A stretch of DNA of 63,158 nt, from positions 1,392 through 64,549 of the forward strand of contig DGQK01000017.1 of assembly GCA_002390745.1 (NCBI GenBank), written 5' to 3'. Under the pieces are notes generated by a model that ran no database searches, was not told the DNA's origin, and saw only the letters and a program-made list of their open reading frames with translations. Source of the DNA: Bacteroidetes bacterium UBA4416 (GTDB lineage Bacteria > Bacteroidota > Bacteroidia > B-17B0 > Aurantibacillaceae). Shown here piece by piece: positions 1 to 7,918 of this stretch; positions within the stretch are counted from its first letter, which is position 1; each line of letters opens with the position of its first letter. The translations under genes were made by a program, and so were the position numbers.

Positions 1-1552
1 ACGCGCAAATCTTGGTGAAGCAGTTGGCGTTATCGCCGCTCAATCAATCGGTGAGCCAGGTACACAGCTTACGCTTCGTACCTTCCACGTGGGTGGTACG
101 GCATCGAACACGGCTGCTGCGTCAAGCTTAGTGGCTAAATACGACGGTATTGCCGAGATCGACGAACTGCGTACGGTAGAGCGCATCAACCAGGACGGTA
201 CCAAAGCCAATGTGGTGATCGGCCGTTCGACAGAGGTACGTATCGTAGATGCCAACACAGGCATCACCTTAACCACAGGTAATATCCCTTACGGTTCACA
301 ATTGTACATCAAACCAGGTGCAAAAGTGAAAAAAGGCGAGTTGATCTGTGACTGGGATCCGTACAATGCGGTCATCGTATCGGAGTTCGGTGGTAACGTT
401 GAATACGAAGGTATTAAAGAGAACGTGACTTACCGCGAAGAGTCTGATGAGCAAACAGGTTTCCGCGAAAAAGTAATTATCGAATCCAAAGACAAAACCT
501 TATCTCCATTGATCCGTATCGTGGACAAAAAAGGCGAGCCTTTGAAAACATACAACTTACCGGTAAGCGCTCACATCATCGTGAATGAAAAAGCGAAGAT
601 CGAGCCGGGCCAGGTGTTAGTGAAGATCCCTCGTGTGACAGGTAAGACAGGTGACATCACCGGTGGTCTCCCTCGTGTAACCGAGCTCTTCGAAGCACGT
701 AACCCATCGAACCCTGCGGTAGTTTCTGAAATTGACGGTATCGTTACTTTTGGTAAGATCAAACGTGGTAACCGTGAGGTGATCGTAGAGGCTAAGACCG
801 GTGAGCAACACCGTTACCTGGTGTCTTTATCGAAACACATCCTCGTACAGGAAAACGATTTCGTAAAAGCAGGTGAGCAGTTATCTGACGGAGCGATCTC
901 TCCGGGCGATATCTTAGCGATCAAAGGCCCTACAGCCGTTCAGGAATACTTAGTGAATGAGATCCAGGAGGTATACCGCTTACAGGGTCAGAAACTGAAT
1001 GACAAGCACTTCGAGGTGATCGTTCGCCAGATGATGCGTAAAGTTCAGATCGAAGATCCGGGCGATACATCTTTCTTAGAATTGCAGCTGATCAACAAGA
1101 TCGACTTCATGACCGAGAACGATAATCTCTACGGTAAAAAAGTAGTGGTAGAACCGGGTGATTCTGAAACGCTGAAACGCGGACAGATCGTCACAGCGCG
1201 TAAGCTGCGCGACGAGAACTCTGTGCTGCGTCGTAAAGATTTGAAACTGGTAGAAGCGCGTGATGCGGTTCCTGCAACGGCAACGCCGATCCTGCAGGGT
1301 ATCACCAGGGCGTCCTTACAAACCAGCAGCTGGATCTCTGCGGCATCGTTCCAGGAAACAACCAAAGTACTGAACGAAGCAGCGGTAAACGGAAAAGTGG
1401 ATACACTGCAAGGCTTGAAAGAGAACGTGATCGTGGGTCACTTAATTCCGGCTGGTACAGGTCTGCGCCAATACGAGAAATTAGTCGTAGGAAGCAAGGA
1501 AGAGTACGAGCGCCTGATGGCTTCGAAAGAAGAGATCGAGGAAGAAGCGTAA
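1..1552 (+). CDS. rpoC: DNA-directed RNA polymerase subunit beta', C-terminal part (5' end outside window)
   Basis: This is the C-terminal ~516 residues of the beta' subunit, the largest catalytic subunit of RNA polymerase. The open frame runs in from the left edge (first full codon at position 2). It immediately shows the highly conserved block GEAVGVIAAQSIGEPGTQLT, followed by the FHVGGTAS segment near the trigger-loop/bridge region. Downstream is the long beta-barrel insertion, then GDITGGLPRVTELFEARNP and the C-terminal ITRASLQTSSWISAASFQETT block, which are diagnostic of beta'. The protein ends in an acidic tail of mostly Glu, with stop TAA at 1550-1552. Codon use is strongly biased, as expected of a highly expressed gene. 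A remnant of this gene's last codons recurs at 5289-5335. Identification is secure; only the start is missing. Confidence 0.98.
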   Translation, partial: RANLGEAVGVIAAQSIGEPGTQLTLRTFHVGGTASNTAAASSLVAKYDGIAEIDELRTVERINQDGTKANVVIGRSTEVRIVDANTGITLTTGNIPYGSQLYIKPGAKVKKGELICDWDPYNAVIVSEFGGNVEYEGIKENVTYREESDEQTGFREKVIIESKDKTLSPLIRIVDKKGEPLKTYNLPVSAHIIVNEKAKIEPGQVLVKIPRVTGKTGDITGGLPRVTELFEARNPSNPAVVSEIDGIVTFGKIKRGNREVIVEAKTGEQHRYLVSLSKHILVQENDFVKAGEQLSDGAISPGDILAIKGPTAVQEYLVNEIQEVYRLQGQKLNDKHFEVIVRQMMRKVQIEDPGDTSFLELQLINKIDFMTENDNLYGKKVVVEPGDSETLKRGQIVTARKLRDENSVLRRKDLKLVEARDAVPATATPILQGITRASLQTSSWISAASFQETTKVLNEAAVNGKVDTLQGLKENVIVGHLIPAGTGLRQYEKLVVGSKEEYERLMASKEEIEEEA

Positions 1553-1560
1553 TCCTAAAT

Positions 1561-1585
1561 GGTGGCTTCGAGAGCCTCAGCCACC
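1561..1585 (+). other. stem-loop just after rpoC stop
   Basis: A 25-nt imperfect palindrome with perfect 7-bp arms (GGTGGCT / AGCCACC) and an 11-nt centre, starting 8 nt after the rpoC stop. The same 25 nt occurs in exact reverse complement at 5340-5364, downstream of the degraded rpoC 3'-end copy. Probably an mRNA 3' stabilising hairpin or part of a two-hairpin terminator; function is inferred. Confidence 0.6.
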
Positions 1586-1630
1586 GCCTGTCAGTTCTGA
1601 CAAAATAGAGAACAAAGACGCGATAACTAT

Positions 1631-1665
1631 AAAACCCCCTTTTCAGCAATGAGAAGGGGGTTTTT
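1631..1665 (+). terminator. rho-independent terminator of the rpoC transcript
   Basis: Arms AAAACCCCCTT and AAGGGGGTTTT enclose a short TTCAGCAATGAG loop and are followed by a T-rich tract (GGGGGTTTTTGTTTGG). It lies ~80 nt past the rpoC stop in the rpoC direction. A weakened copy is present at 5381-5415. Confidence 0.9.
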
Positions 1666-1807
1666 GTTTGGAACCGCTACCTCTATATGCAACTTAAAGC
1701 TATGGCTCAATAAAGCATAGCGGATAAGCATAAAAATGTTAATCAGAAAGATTTTGTTAATGTACAGGGAACTGCGTTAATAGTAAAGTTTGAATGAGTA
1801 AATGGGT

Positions 1808-1815
1808 TATCTTTG
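1808..1815 (+). promoter_or_regulatory. candidate -7 box (TATCTTTG)
   Basis: Matches the Bacteroidota primary sigma -7 consensus TAnnTTTG and lies 7 nt upstream of the ATG at 1823. A TTG at 1790-1792 could serve as the -33 element, but the 15-nt spacing is shorter than usual. The implied leader is extremely short. Confidence 0.45.
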
Positions 1816-1822
1816 AGAAGAA

Positions 1823-4800
1823 ATGATGAAACAGTACCTCTGTATTTTACTTGCATGCCTTTTTTATTTTAATGGAAAAGGACAAACGTTTTCTTTTTAT
1901 AATGAGGCAATGAGCTACACCGTGGGCTCAAGTCCGCAAGGTATTTGTACGGCGGATTTTAATGGAGATGGAAAAGCAGATATTGCTGTTACAAAACAGG
2001 GAAGCATTAACTTTAGTTACACCAGCTATGTAGTTGTACTTACCAATAATGGTAACGGAACCTTTACGTCATCAGCGCAATATTATAACCTGGGTTCAGG
2101 ATTGCGGGCGATATGTGCCTCTGATTTTAACAATGACGGTAGGGCAGATTTGGCATTGACACGGGACGACAGCACCAGTATCATTGTAATGATTAATAAC
2201 GGAGCGGGGAGCTTTACGCCTGTAAGATATGCTGCCGGCGTGCAGCCATTTGATATATGCAGCGCTGATTTTAATGGTGATGGCTCAAATGATTTAGCTA
2301 TAACGACAGATGACAGCTTGGTTTCAGTGCTGATTAATAATGGATCGGGAGGATTCGCTTTGCCTCTGAAATATGCTTCAGGAAGATGGTCGATGAAAAT
2401 CTGTACGGCTGATTTTAACAGTGATGGGAAGCCGGATTTAGCAACAACACTAAATTACTACACGAATAATAGAATTGGTGTATTAATAAATACGGGTACA
2501 GGTTCTTTTTTAGCGCCTGTTACCTATTCCGTTGGCTCAACGCCTAAAGGTATTTGTGGTGCAGACCTCAACAATGATGGAAAAACCGACCTTGCCGTGG
2601 CTAATTATCATGACAATAATGTTTCTATATTGATGAATACAGGAACCGGCAGTTTTAATAGCGCAGTAAATTATCCCACAGGGTATTACGCTGGCAGCCT
2701 TTGCAGTTTGGATATAAACGGAGATGGAAATTTGGATCTGGCTGTGCCGAGTGCGGGCAGTGATAAAGTATCATTATTAATAAATACAGGACTTGGAACC
2801 TTTGGTGCAGCGATATCTTATACGACCGGCAGTTTCCCTACAAGTGTCTGTAGTAGTGATTTTAATGGCGACGGAAAACCTGATGTTGCAGTTATGAACG
2901 AAGGTATAACTTATGACCTCAATGTTTTCTTATCTACTGCTGAATCTCTTAATCTGGATGGTGTAAACGATTATATTGAAGTCAACTCTATGAATAATCT
3001 TCCTTTTGGGAATGCCCCAAGAACGATGGAAGGCTGGATCAAAACAAGTCACTCAGGTTCAGATGCCAGTATCGTTAATTATGGCGTATCGTCTAACAAT
3101 GGGCGTTTTGGTTTGTCGGTGAGTGGAAGCGGCTATCTTAGGTTTGTTGCAGGAAATAACGATCTTTTAGGAAATATTCCGATCAATGATAATAACTGGC
3201 ATCACATTGCTGTCGTATATGCCGGGGGCTCCAATGGCTTACTTTCGCTGTATGTAGATGGTGTCCCCGATGTGAACGCCATAAAGAACCTCAATACAGC
3301 AAGTGTCGGGAGCTTGAGGTTAGGAGCAACGATCGGTTCATCTCTCAATGATTTTTTCGATGGTAGTCTTGATGAGTTACGCATTTGGAATCGTGCCTTG
3401 TGCTTGCCTGAAATTCAAAATAATAGGAATAAAGAACTTCTTTTACCTCAGAGTGGCCTGAGCCTCTATTATCAATTTAACAAAGGATCTCCCGGAGCTG
3501 TAAATTCTAACATTACAAGCCTAAATGATATAGTTGGGAATAACCCGGGAACGCTCAATAATTTTGCCTTATCAGGAAACATCTCTAATTGGGTTTCACC
3601 CGGGGCAGTATCAACAGGAAATTATGCAATGCCCTTTGCCAGCCCAACAGTGTTGTTAAATGTCAGTGCAAACCCAATTTGTTATGGAGCTTCAGTTGGC
3701 TTGGTGGCCACTGGTAATGCATTAGCTTTCACATGGAGCACAGGAGCGGTAACATCGAGCATCTCTGTGACTCCCACGGTAAATACTACGTACACGGTAA
3801 CCGGTGCAGATGTTAATGGCTGTACCAGCAATGCCGTGCGTTCTTTGACGGTTAATCCAATCCCAACTATAGCGGTCAACAATGGTACTATTTGCTCTAA
3901 CGAAACTTTTACTATGGTGCCCTCGGGAGCCAGCACATATACCTATAGCAGCGGAAGTAACACCGTTTCACCATCTACAAACTCAACTTACACTATCACA
4001 GGAACCGATGCAAACGGATGTGTGAATGCAACAGGAGCGATCAGTACCGTGAGCGTGAATACTGCACCGTCTTTGACTGCTACTCAAAATGCCAGTATAT
4101 GTATCGGTACAGGCACATCACTCCATGTGTCAGGCGCTAACACCTATTCCTGGACTACCGGTGCAACGGCCTCAAGCATCACTGTATCGCCGACTATGAC
4201 AACTACATATAGTGTTACCGGCACAGGTCCTAACAATTGCAGTGCTACCCAAAGCATAGCTGTCACCGTCAGCCAAAACTGCCAGGACGTGTGGCCCGGC
4301 GATGCCAACAGCGATGGCGTCACTGATATTTTTGACGTATTGGAGTTGGGACTGAATTTCAACCAAAGCGGCCCCGCCCGCGCCACAACCAGCAATGCCT
4401 GGCAGTCTTATTATGCTAACAACTGGGCAGGAACCATCAGCAGTGGTAAGAACATGAATCATAGCGATTGCAACGGCGACGGAACAATTGATTACAATGA
4501 TACACTTGCTATCCTCAATAACTATGGCCTCAGCCATGCTTTCAAACAGGCTGAACAAGCAGCGGTGAATCCGCAGCTCAGCATTGTGCCGGATCAAAAT
4601 ACGGTTGCCAAAGGAAGCTGGGGCACAAGTTCTGTCTTTTTAGGGGATGTGTCCGCACCAGTTACCAATATTAATGGCCTGGCTTTTACCGTGACATTTG
4701 ATCAGAACCTGATCGATGCAAACAGCTTTTACATCACCTATCCCATATCTTTCCTCAACACAGGAAATCAAAACCTGGATTTCAGCAAGCCCGATTTTAC

Positions 4801-5275
4801 AAATGGGAAATTGTACACGGCCACTACACATACTATTACAAACAATGTAAACGGAAGCGGAAAGATTGCGGTACTGCATTACAAGATTAAATCGACCCTG
4901 GCAACAGATGAAGTCTTGAACATCGGGATCAACCAGGCTAAGCAATCCAATGCCGCTGGTGTGCTAACACCTTTAACTGCCGGTACTGCGACTATTGCTG
5001 CTATCGGGGCCAGCGTAGGCCTGGATGAACTTTCCAATGGAAACAGCATTGGGCTGTATCCGAATCCTGCCAACTCAACCGCTACTATCCAAAGCAGCAC
5101 AGTGCTTCAAAAAGTAGAACTGCTCAGCCTCACGGGCCAATTAATTTTAACAGAAACCGCTTCTGGTGTTCAGTATCAGTTAGACTTAGCCGATGTGACT
5201 AATGGAGTGTATGTTGTCACTATTTACAGTGCCGATCAGAAAATAACAAGGAAGAAGCTGGTAATACAGCATTAA
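1823..5275 (+). CDS. large secreted multidomain protein (FG-GAP/VCBS, LamG-like, Ig-like, dockerin-like, T9SS sorting domain)
   Basis: Predicted cell-surface or secreted protein of 1150 residues. It begins with a signal peptide (hydrophobic to residue ~20, ending GKGQ). Seven FG-GAP/VCBS-type repeats follow, each with a DFNGDGKAD-like calcium motif (residues ~40-360). Next come a LamG/concanavalin-like domain (~373-545, LNLDGVNDYIEV start) and three Ig/PKD-like repeats with TTYTVTG motifs (~610-820). A dockerin-like pair of calcium loops (GDANSDGVTDIFD and DCNGDGTIDYND, ~825-905), a beta-sandwich that could be cohesin-like (~915-1060) and a T9SS type A sorting domain (LYPNPANSTATIQ to the end) complete it. 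ATG 1823 is immediately followed by another ATG. The first ~2.4 kb is visibly AT-richer than the last ~1 kb. The gene is bracketed by two copies of the rpoC 3' end. Substrate and role unknown; adhesion or glycan binding is inferred. Confidence 0.9.
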   Translation: MMKQYLCILLACLFYFNGKGQTFSFYNEAMSYTVGSSPQGICTADFNGDGKADIAVTKQGSINFSYTSYVVVLTNNGNGTFTSSAQYYNLGSGLRAICASDFNNDGRADLALTRDDSTSIIVMINNGAGSFTPVRYAAGVQPFDICSADFNGDGSNDLAITTDDSLVSVLINNGSGGFALPLKYASGRWSMKICTADFNSDGKPDLATTLNYYTNNRIGVLINTGTGSFLAPVTYSVGSTPKGICGADLNNDGKTDLAVANYHDNNVSILMNTGTGSFNSAVNYPTGYYAGSLCSLDINGDGNLDLAVPSAGSDKVSLLINTGLGTFGAAISYTTGSFPTSVCSSDFNGDGKPDVAVMNEGITYDLNVFLSTAESLNLDGVNDYIEVNSMNNLPFGNAPRTMEGWIKTSHSGSDASIVNYGVSSNNGRFGLSVSGSGYLRFVAGNNDLLGNIPINDNNWHHIAVVYAGGSNGLLSLYVDGVPDVNAIKNLNTASVGSLRLGATIGSSLNDFFDGSLDELRIWNRALCLPEIQNNRNKELLLPQSGLSLYYQFNKGSPGAVNSNITSLNDIVGNNPGTLNNFALSGNISNWVSPGAVSTGNYAMPFASPTVLLNVSANPICYGASVGLVATGNALAFTWSTGAVTSSISVTPTVNTTYTVTGADVNGCTSNAVRSLTVNPIPTIAVNNGTICSNETFTMVPSGASTYTYSSGSNTVSPSTNSTYTITGTDANGCVNATGAISTVSVNTAPSLTATQNASICIGTGTSLHVSGANTYSWTTGATASSITVSPTMTTTYSVTGTGPNNCSATQSIAVTVSQNCQDVWPGDANSDGVTDIFDVLELGLNFNQSGPARATTSNAWQSYYANNWAGTISSGKNMNHSDCNGDGTIDYNDTLAILNNYGLSHAFKQAEQAAVNPQLSIVPDQNTVAKGSWGTSSVFLGDVSAPVTNINGLAFTVTFDQNLIDANSFYITYPISFLNTGNQNLDFSKPDFTNGKLYTATTHTITNNVNGSGKIAVLHYKIKSTLATDEVLNIGINQAKQSNAAGVLTPLTAGTATIAAIGASVGLDELSNGNSIGLYPNPANSTATIQSSTVLQKVELLSLTGQLILTETASGVQYQLDLADVTNGVYVVTIYSADQKITRKKLVIQH

Positions 5276-5288
5276 CAAAGAATGGAAT

Positions 5289-5415
5289 GCCTGATGGCTT
5301 CGAAAGAAGAGATCGGAGAAGAAGCATAATCTTAAAAACGGTGGCTGAGGCTCTCGAAGCCACCGGAGTATAAATCATATAAAACCTCTTTTCAGCAATG
5401 AGAAGGTTTTTTTTT
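5289..5415 (+). pseudogene. degenerate duplicate of the rpoC 3' end plus terminator
   Basis: Positions 5289-5335 repeat the last ~14 codons of rpoC (1512-1558). The first 27 bases are identical (beginning GCCTGATGGC), then there are a few substitutions, and the stop codon TAA is conserved. An inverted copy of the post-stop hairpin follows at 5340-5364. A weakened copy of the rpoC terminator follows at 5381-5415, with arms AAAACCT/AGGTTTT around the same TTCAGCAATGAG loop and a run of T. There is no upstream rpoC sequence, so this fragment cannot be translated as beta'. The run of T after the hairpin suggests it now terminates the preceding secreted-protein gene. Confidence 0.85.
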
Positions 5416-5530
5416 GTATTTGTCAGACTGGAAGCCGGCAGCCATGAACGGAGTGGTATGCTGGCTGAGAAGAGTCGAATCCCAATTCCGGATGCTACAA
5501 TCCATAGCAGAAGGCAGCTCCAAAATGGCG

Positions 5531-5538
5531 TATCTTTG
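5531..5538 (+). promoter_or_regulatory. candidate -7 box (TATCTTTG) for the ORF6N gene
   Basis: Perfect TAnnTTTG match 31 nt upstream of the ATG at 5570. No convincing TTG -33 element at normal spacing was found, so the call rests on one box. Confidence 0.5.
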
Positions 5539-5569
5539 TGTAAGAGAGACCAATTAATTTACAGAAAGC

Positions 5570-6076
5570 ATGCATTTACAGGCGATTCAAACAAAAATTT
5601 ACGAGCTAAGAGGACAAAAGGTGATGCTGGATTACGATCTGGCAGAACTGTATGAGGTAGAAACAAAAAATCTGAACCTTACAGTTAAAAGAAATCTGAG
5701 AAGATTTCCCCCGGACTTCATGTTTCAATTGACGAAAGAAGAATGGGATGCTTTGAGGTTGCAAATTGAAACCTCAAAGCGAAGAGGAGGCACGCGATAC
5801 CTGCCTCACGCTTTTACAGAACAAGGCGTAGCCATGTTGAGCGGCATCTTAAACAGCGATAAGGCCATCGATGTCAACATTGCTATCATGCGCGCCTTCA
5901 TTGCTTTAAAACAATTCGCCTTAACCAACACCGCCTTGAATACTAAGCTCAAAGAGCTGGAAGAAAGCTACAATCAACAGTTCAAGGATGTTTACGAAGC
6001 CATCGATTACCTCTTGCAAAAAGATAAACAGGAGAGTAGCCAAAAACAGAGGCAGCAGATAGGATATAAGCGGTGA
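5570..6076 (+). CDS. ORF6N-domain (KilA-N/antirepressor-like) DNA-binding protein
   Basis: A 168-residue protein whose first ~90 residues match the ORF6N domain: IYELRGQKVMLDYDLAELY, then NLRRFPPDFMFQLT, then the aromatic/basic segment RYLPHAFTEQGVAMLSGIL. The family is related to phage antirepressors and KilA-N proteins and is common, often chromosomally domesticated, in Bacteroidota. The C-terminal third is a charged helix (LKELEESYNQQFKDVYEAI) likely to be a coiled coil. It starts at ATG 5570, 31 nt after a TATCTTTG box. It lies just after the duplicated rpoC tail, which is consistent with a past mobile or recombination event nearby, though no integrase is present. The biological target is unknown. 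Confidence 0.85.
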   Translation: MHLQAIQTKIYELRGQKVMLDYDLAELYEVETKNLNLTVKRNLRRFPPDFMFQLTKEEWDALRLQIETSKRRGGTRYLPHAFTEQGVAMLSGILNSDKAIDVNIAIMRAFIALKQFALTNTALNTKLKELEESYNQQFKDVYEAIDYLLQKDKQESSQKQRQQIGYKR

Positions 6077-6140
6077 TCATGTGTTTCTGCCAGAGTGGAT
6101 ACCGCTGTGCATGAAGAAACAGTAACGCTACATTACCGAA

Positions 6141-6452
6141 TTACGAAAGCCCCTCCAGCTGCTCAAATACAGGCACCAGTGCTTTTCCCTTTTCGGTGAG
6201 GTAATATTCCACGTGCAGGGGTTTTAGCTTAATCACAGCGCGTTCCAGCAGTTCAGCCTCTTCCATTTCCTTAAGAGCTACATTCAGCGATTGCTTATTA
6301 GATCCTTTGATGTCGCGCAGCAAAGCGCTGAAACGCAGTGGTGCTGCCGTTGCCAGGCGGAAGATCTCCGGCTTCCATTTGCCGGATAATAGCTTCAGCA
6401 GGCTTTGTGCAGGGCAGGTTTCTTTCTCTTGGCTTGGGTTCGGAGTAGTCAT
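6141..6452 (-). CDS. HxlR-family winged-helix transcriptional regulator
   Basis: 103 residues from the preferred ATG at 6452. A longer upstream frame starting at 6512 exists but would overlap the operator region. The sequence has the family signature: an N-terminal Cys (KETCPAQSL), LLKLLSGKWKPEIFRL, RFSALLRDIKGSNKQSLNVALKEMEEAELLERAV, and the wing LHVEYYLTEKGKAL. HxlR proteins are dimeric regulators, several of which sense thiol or electrophile stress through the N-terminal Cys. The gene is divergent from a DsbA-like oxidoreductase, and a perfect 7-bp inverted repeat lies between them. Redox-responsive control of the neighbour is therefore a reasonable inference. Confidence 0.9.
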   Translation of the reverse strand: MTTPNPSQEKETCPAQSLLKLLSGKWKPEIFRLATAAPLRFSALLRDIKGSNKQSLNVALKEMEEAELLERAVIKLKPLHVEYYLTEKGKALVPVFEQLEGLS

Positions 6453-6466
6453 GTTTTTCTGACTTA

Positions 6467-6492
6467 TTGCAGGAACTAAAAATACCCTGCAA
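6467..6492. promoter_or_regulatory. palindromic operator candidate between hxlR-like and dsbA-like genes
   Basis: Perfect inverted repeat TTGCAGG-N12-CCTGCAA, located 15 nt upstream of the HxlR start codon. The AT-rich centre contains a TATTTTTA on the minus strand that resembles a -7 box. Arrangement and size fit a dimeric winged-helix repressor site that would give autoregulation. Binding is inferred, not shown. Confidence 0.55.
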
Positions 6493-6523
6493 CTTTGCAT
6501 AAAGATACGCATTTAAACGAAAA

Positions 6524-6556
6524 GGATCATGATTGCCAGGGCCTCAACCATGATCC
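6524..6556 (+). other. 5' leader hairpin of the DsbA-like gene
   Basis: Perfect 8-bp arms GGATCATG / CATGATCC with a 17-nt loop, ending 16 nt before the ATG at 6573. It could shelter the translation start region or be a second regulator site. Confidence 0.5.
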
Positions 6557-6572
6557 TCATTGATACCAGTAC

Positions 6573-7568
6573 ATGAAACGCATCCTTTACCCACTTTTAG
6601 TATTCACCCTGTCCGGAGGCTTTACGGCTTGCCAGGCACAACCCACTAATACCATGTCCGAAAACAAAAACAACCCGCTGTTATGCGACCCCGAACAAGG
6701 CATCTGCGAGATCCCTTCTGCTATGACCAATACCGCCCAAACACATGTTGCGGCAGGCCCCAGGCCTGTGAAAATTACGTATTTTACGGATCCCATCTGT
6801 TCTTCCTGCTGGGGCATCGAGCCTCAGCTGCGCCGCCTGAAGCTGGAGTATGGCCAGGACGTTGAGATCGATTACCACATGGGTGGCCTCCTGCCCGACT
6901 GGAGCTATAACAGCGGGGGCATCAGCAAGCCATCCGATGTCGCCCATCACTGGGACGAGGTAAGCAAGTATTACAACATGCCCATCGACGGCGACGTGTG
7001 GCTGGAAGACCCGCTGCCCTCGTCCTATCCGCCCTCTATCGCCTTTAAGGCTGCCCAGCTACAGGATCCGTCCAAAGCCATTGTCTTTTTAAGGATCATA
7101 CGCGAGATGGTCTTCCTCGAAAAGCGGAACATCGCCAAATGGGAACACCTTGCTGCAGCCGCTACACGTGCAGGACTCGATACGGCCCGGCTGAAAGCAG
7201 ATTACGAAGGGCAGGCGCAGATCGATTTTCAGAAAGACCTCGACCTGGCAAAGCGCATGGCAGTGAGGGGATTCCCCACTTTGTTCATCACCAATGCTTC
7301 CGGCAAGCAGGACATGGTGTATGGTTTCAAACCCTACGCTAGTTTTGAAAGCAGTGTACAGGAGGTATTTCCGGAGATCAGGAAAACCGTGTATGAGAAA
7401 GACTGGAAAAGTTTGTTCGGGAAGTATCCGACACTCACCAGCCGCGAGTTTGCCGAGCTGAGTGATCTTCCGTTTGCGCAGGCGGAAACCTTGCTGGAAA
7501 AGCTGGTGAAAGAAGACAAGCTCATTAAGCTGATGACCAAAAACGGAGCGCTCTGGATCCGAAAATAA
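6573..7568 (+). CDS. DsbA/FrnE-family thiol oxidoreductase (SpxH/YjbH-like)
   Basis: 331 residues. The core (residues ~67-260) is a DsbA-type thioredoxin fold: KITYFTDPICSSCWGIEPQLRRL contains the CSSC active site. The cis-Pro region is RGFPTLFITNASGKQ, and a helical insertion lies between them. The first ~25 residues form a hydrophobic leader ending TACQAQ, suggesting export or lipidation, although the lipobox is imperfect. An internal ATG (MSENKNN, residue 28) would give a cytoplasmic form, as is usual for SpxH/YjbH-like ClpXP adaptors. A C-terminal ~70-residue winged-helix-like tail follows. Divergent from the HxlR regulator. Thiol oxidation or Spx-type stress signalling is likely; location depends on which start is used. 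Confidence 0.85.
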   Translation: MKRILYPLLVFTLSGGFTACQAQPTNTMSENKNNPLLCDPEQGICEIPSAMTNTAQTHVAAGPRPVKITYFTDPICSSCWGIEPQLRRLKLEYGQDVEIDYHMGGLLPDWSYNSGGISKPSDVAHHWDEVSKYYNMPIDGDVWLEDPLPSSYPPSIAFKAAQLQDPSKAIVFLRIIREMVFLEKRNIAKWEHLAAAATRAGLDTARLKADYEGQAQIDFQKDLDLAKRMAVRGFPTLFITNASGKQDMVYGFKPYASFESSVQEVFPEIRKTVYEKDWKSLFGKYPTLTSREFAELSDLPFAQAETLLEKLVKEDKLIKLMTKNGALWIRK

Positions 7569-7918
7569 GAGTTTGCTTTGAAGGAGTGTGAGGCTGCGTC
7601 AGCGATTGAAACGGAGATCCTTTTGCTGGTCGCCGACTTGTATCAGCCGACGGAAAGTTTACATGCTAGGGTGATTAGTGAAGGACAGCCCGAATGCCGG
7701 CAAAAGATCGCAGTGCAAAGCGCGCCCGGACGCCCAATAGTAATTCCTAAGGAGAAGAAGGATACGTATCTTTTTACTCGTATATAAGGGCACTCGAACA
7801 TCAACCTATTGCAATCGCATTTATCAGGTTACCGGAGCGCTGACCTGTATCACTCAGCTTAGGCCATTCTTTAATGGGTTCCTGAACGCGTTCGTTCCGT
7901 GCCTCTGCGGTTAAGGTT
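7569..7918. other. 350-bp intergenic stretch between convergent genes
   Basis: Lies between the DsbA-like gene and the convergent BtrH-like gene. It contains a structured dispersed repeat (7596-7737, listed separately). The rest, including a TATCTTTTTAC stretch near 7767, shows no supported gene. A 69-codon frame across the repeat is judged non-coding. Confidence 0.6.
7596..7737 (+). repeat. structured dispersed repeat, copy 1
   Basis: The element has outer blocks resembling GATTGAAACGGAGATCCTTTT on the left and AAAAGATCGCAGTGCAAAGC then GGACGCCCAA on the right, enclosing a variable centre. ATCCTTTT and AAAAGAT can pair, giving a long hairpin. A second copy in opposite orientation lies at 9465-9576. 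From memory, similar GC-rich palindromic intergenic elements are widespread in Bacteroidota genomes; genome-wide copy number cannot be seen here. Confidence 0.55.

Noticed and set aside
1823..5275. The secreted-protein insertion interpreted as an integrative element or transposon
   Set aside because: There is no recombinase, transposase or terminal inverted repeat. Only the rpoC-tail duplication is supported, so no mobile element feature was called.
5430..5520. Possible tRNA-like sequence (GTCGAATCCC segment) downstream of the rpoC remnant
   Set aside because: A T-loop-like string is present but no acceptor stem, anticodon stem or D-arm could be assembled around it.
5398..5655. An 85-codon frame starting in the duplicated terminator
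   Set aside because: It starts inside the hairpin, overlaps the ORF6N gene in another frame and has a composition of non-coding DNA.
7578..7787. A 69-codon open frame after the DsbA-like gene
   Set aside because: It begins at a non-ATG codon, lies mostly within the structured repeat at 7596-7737, and has no domain or codon bias.
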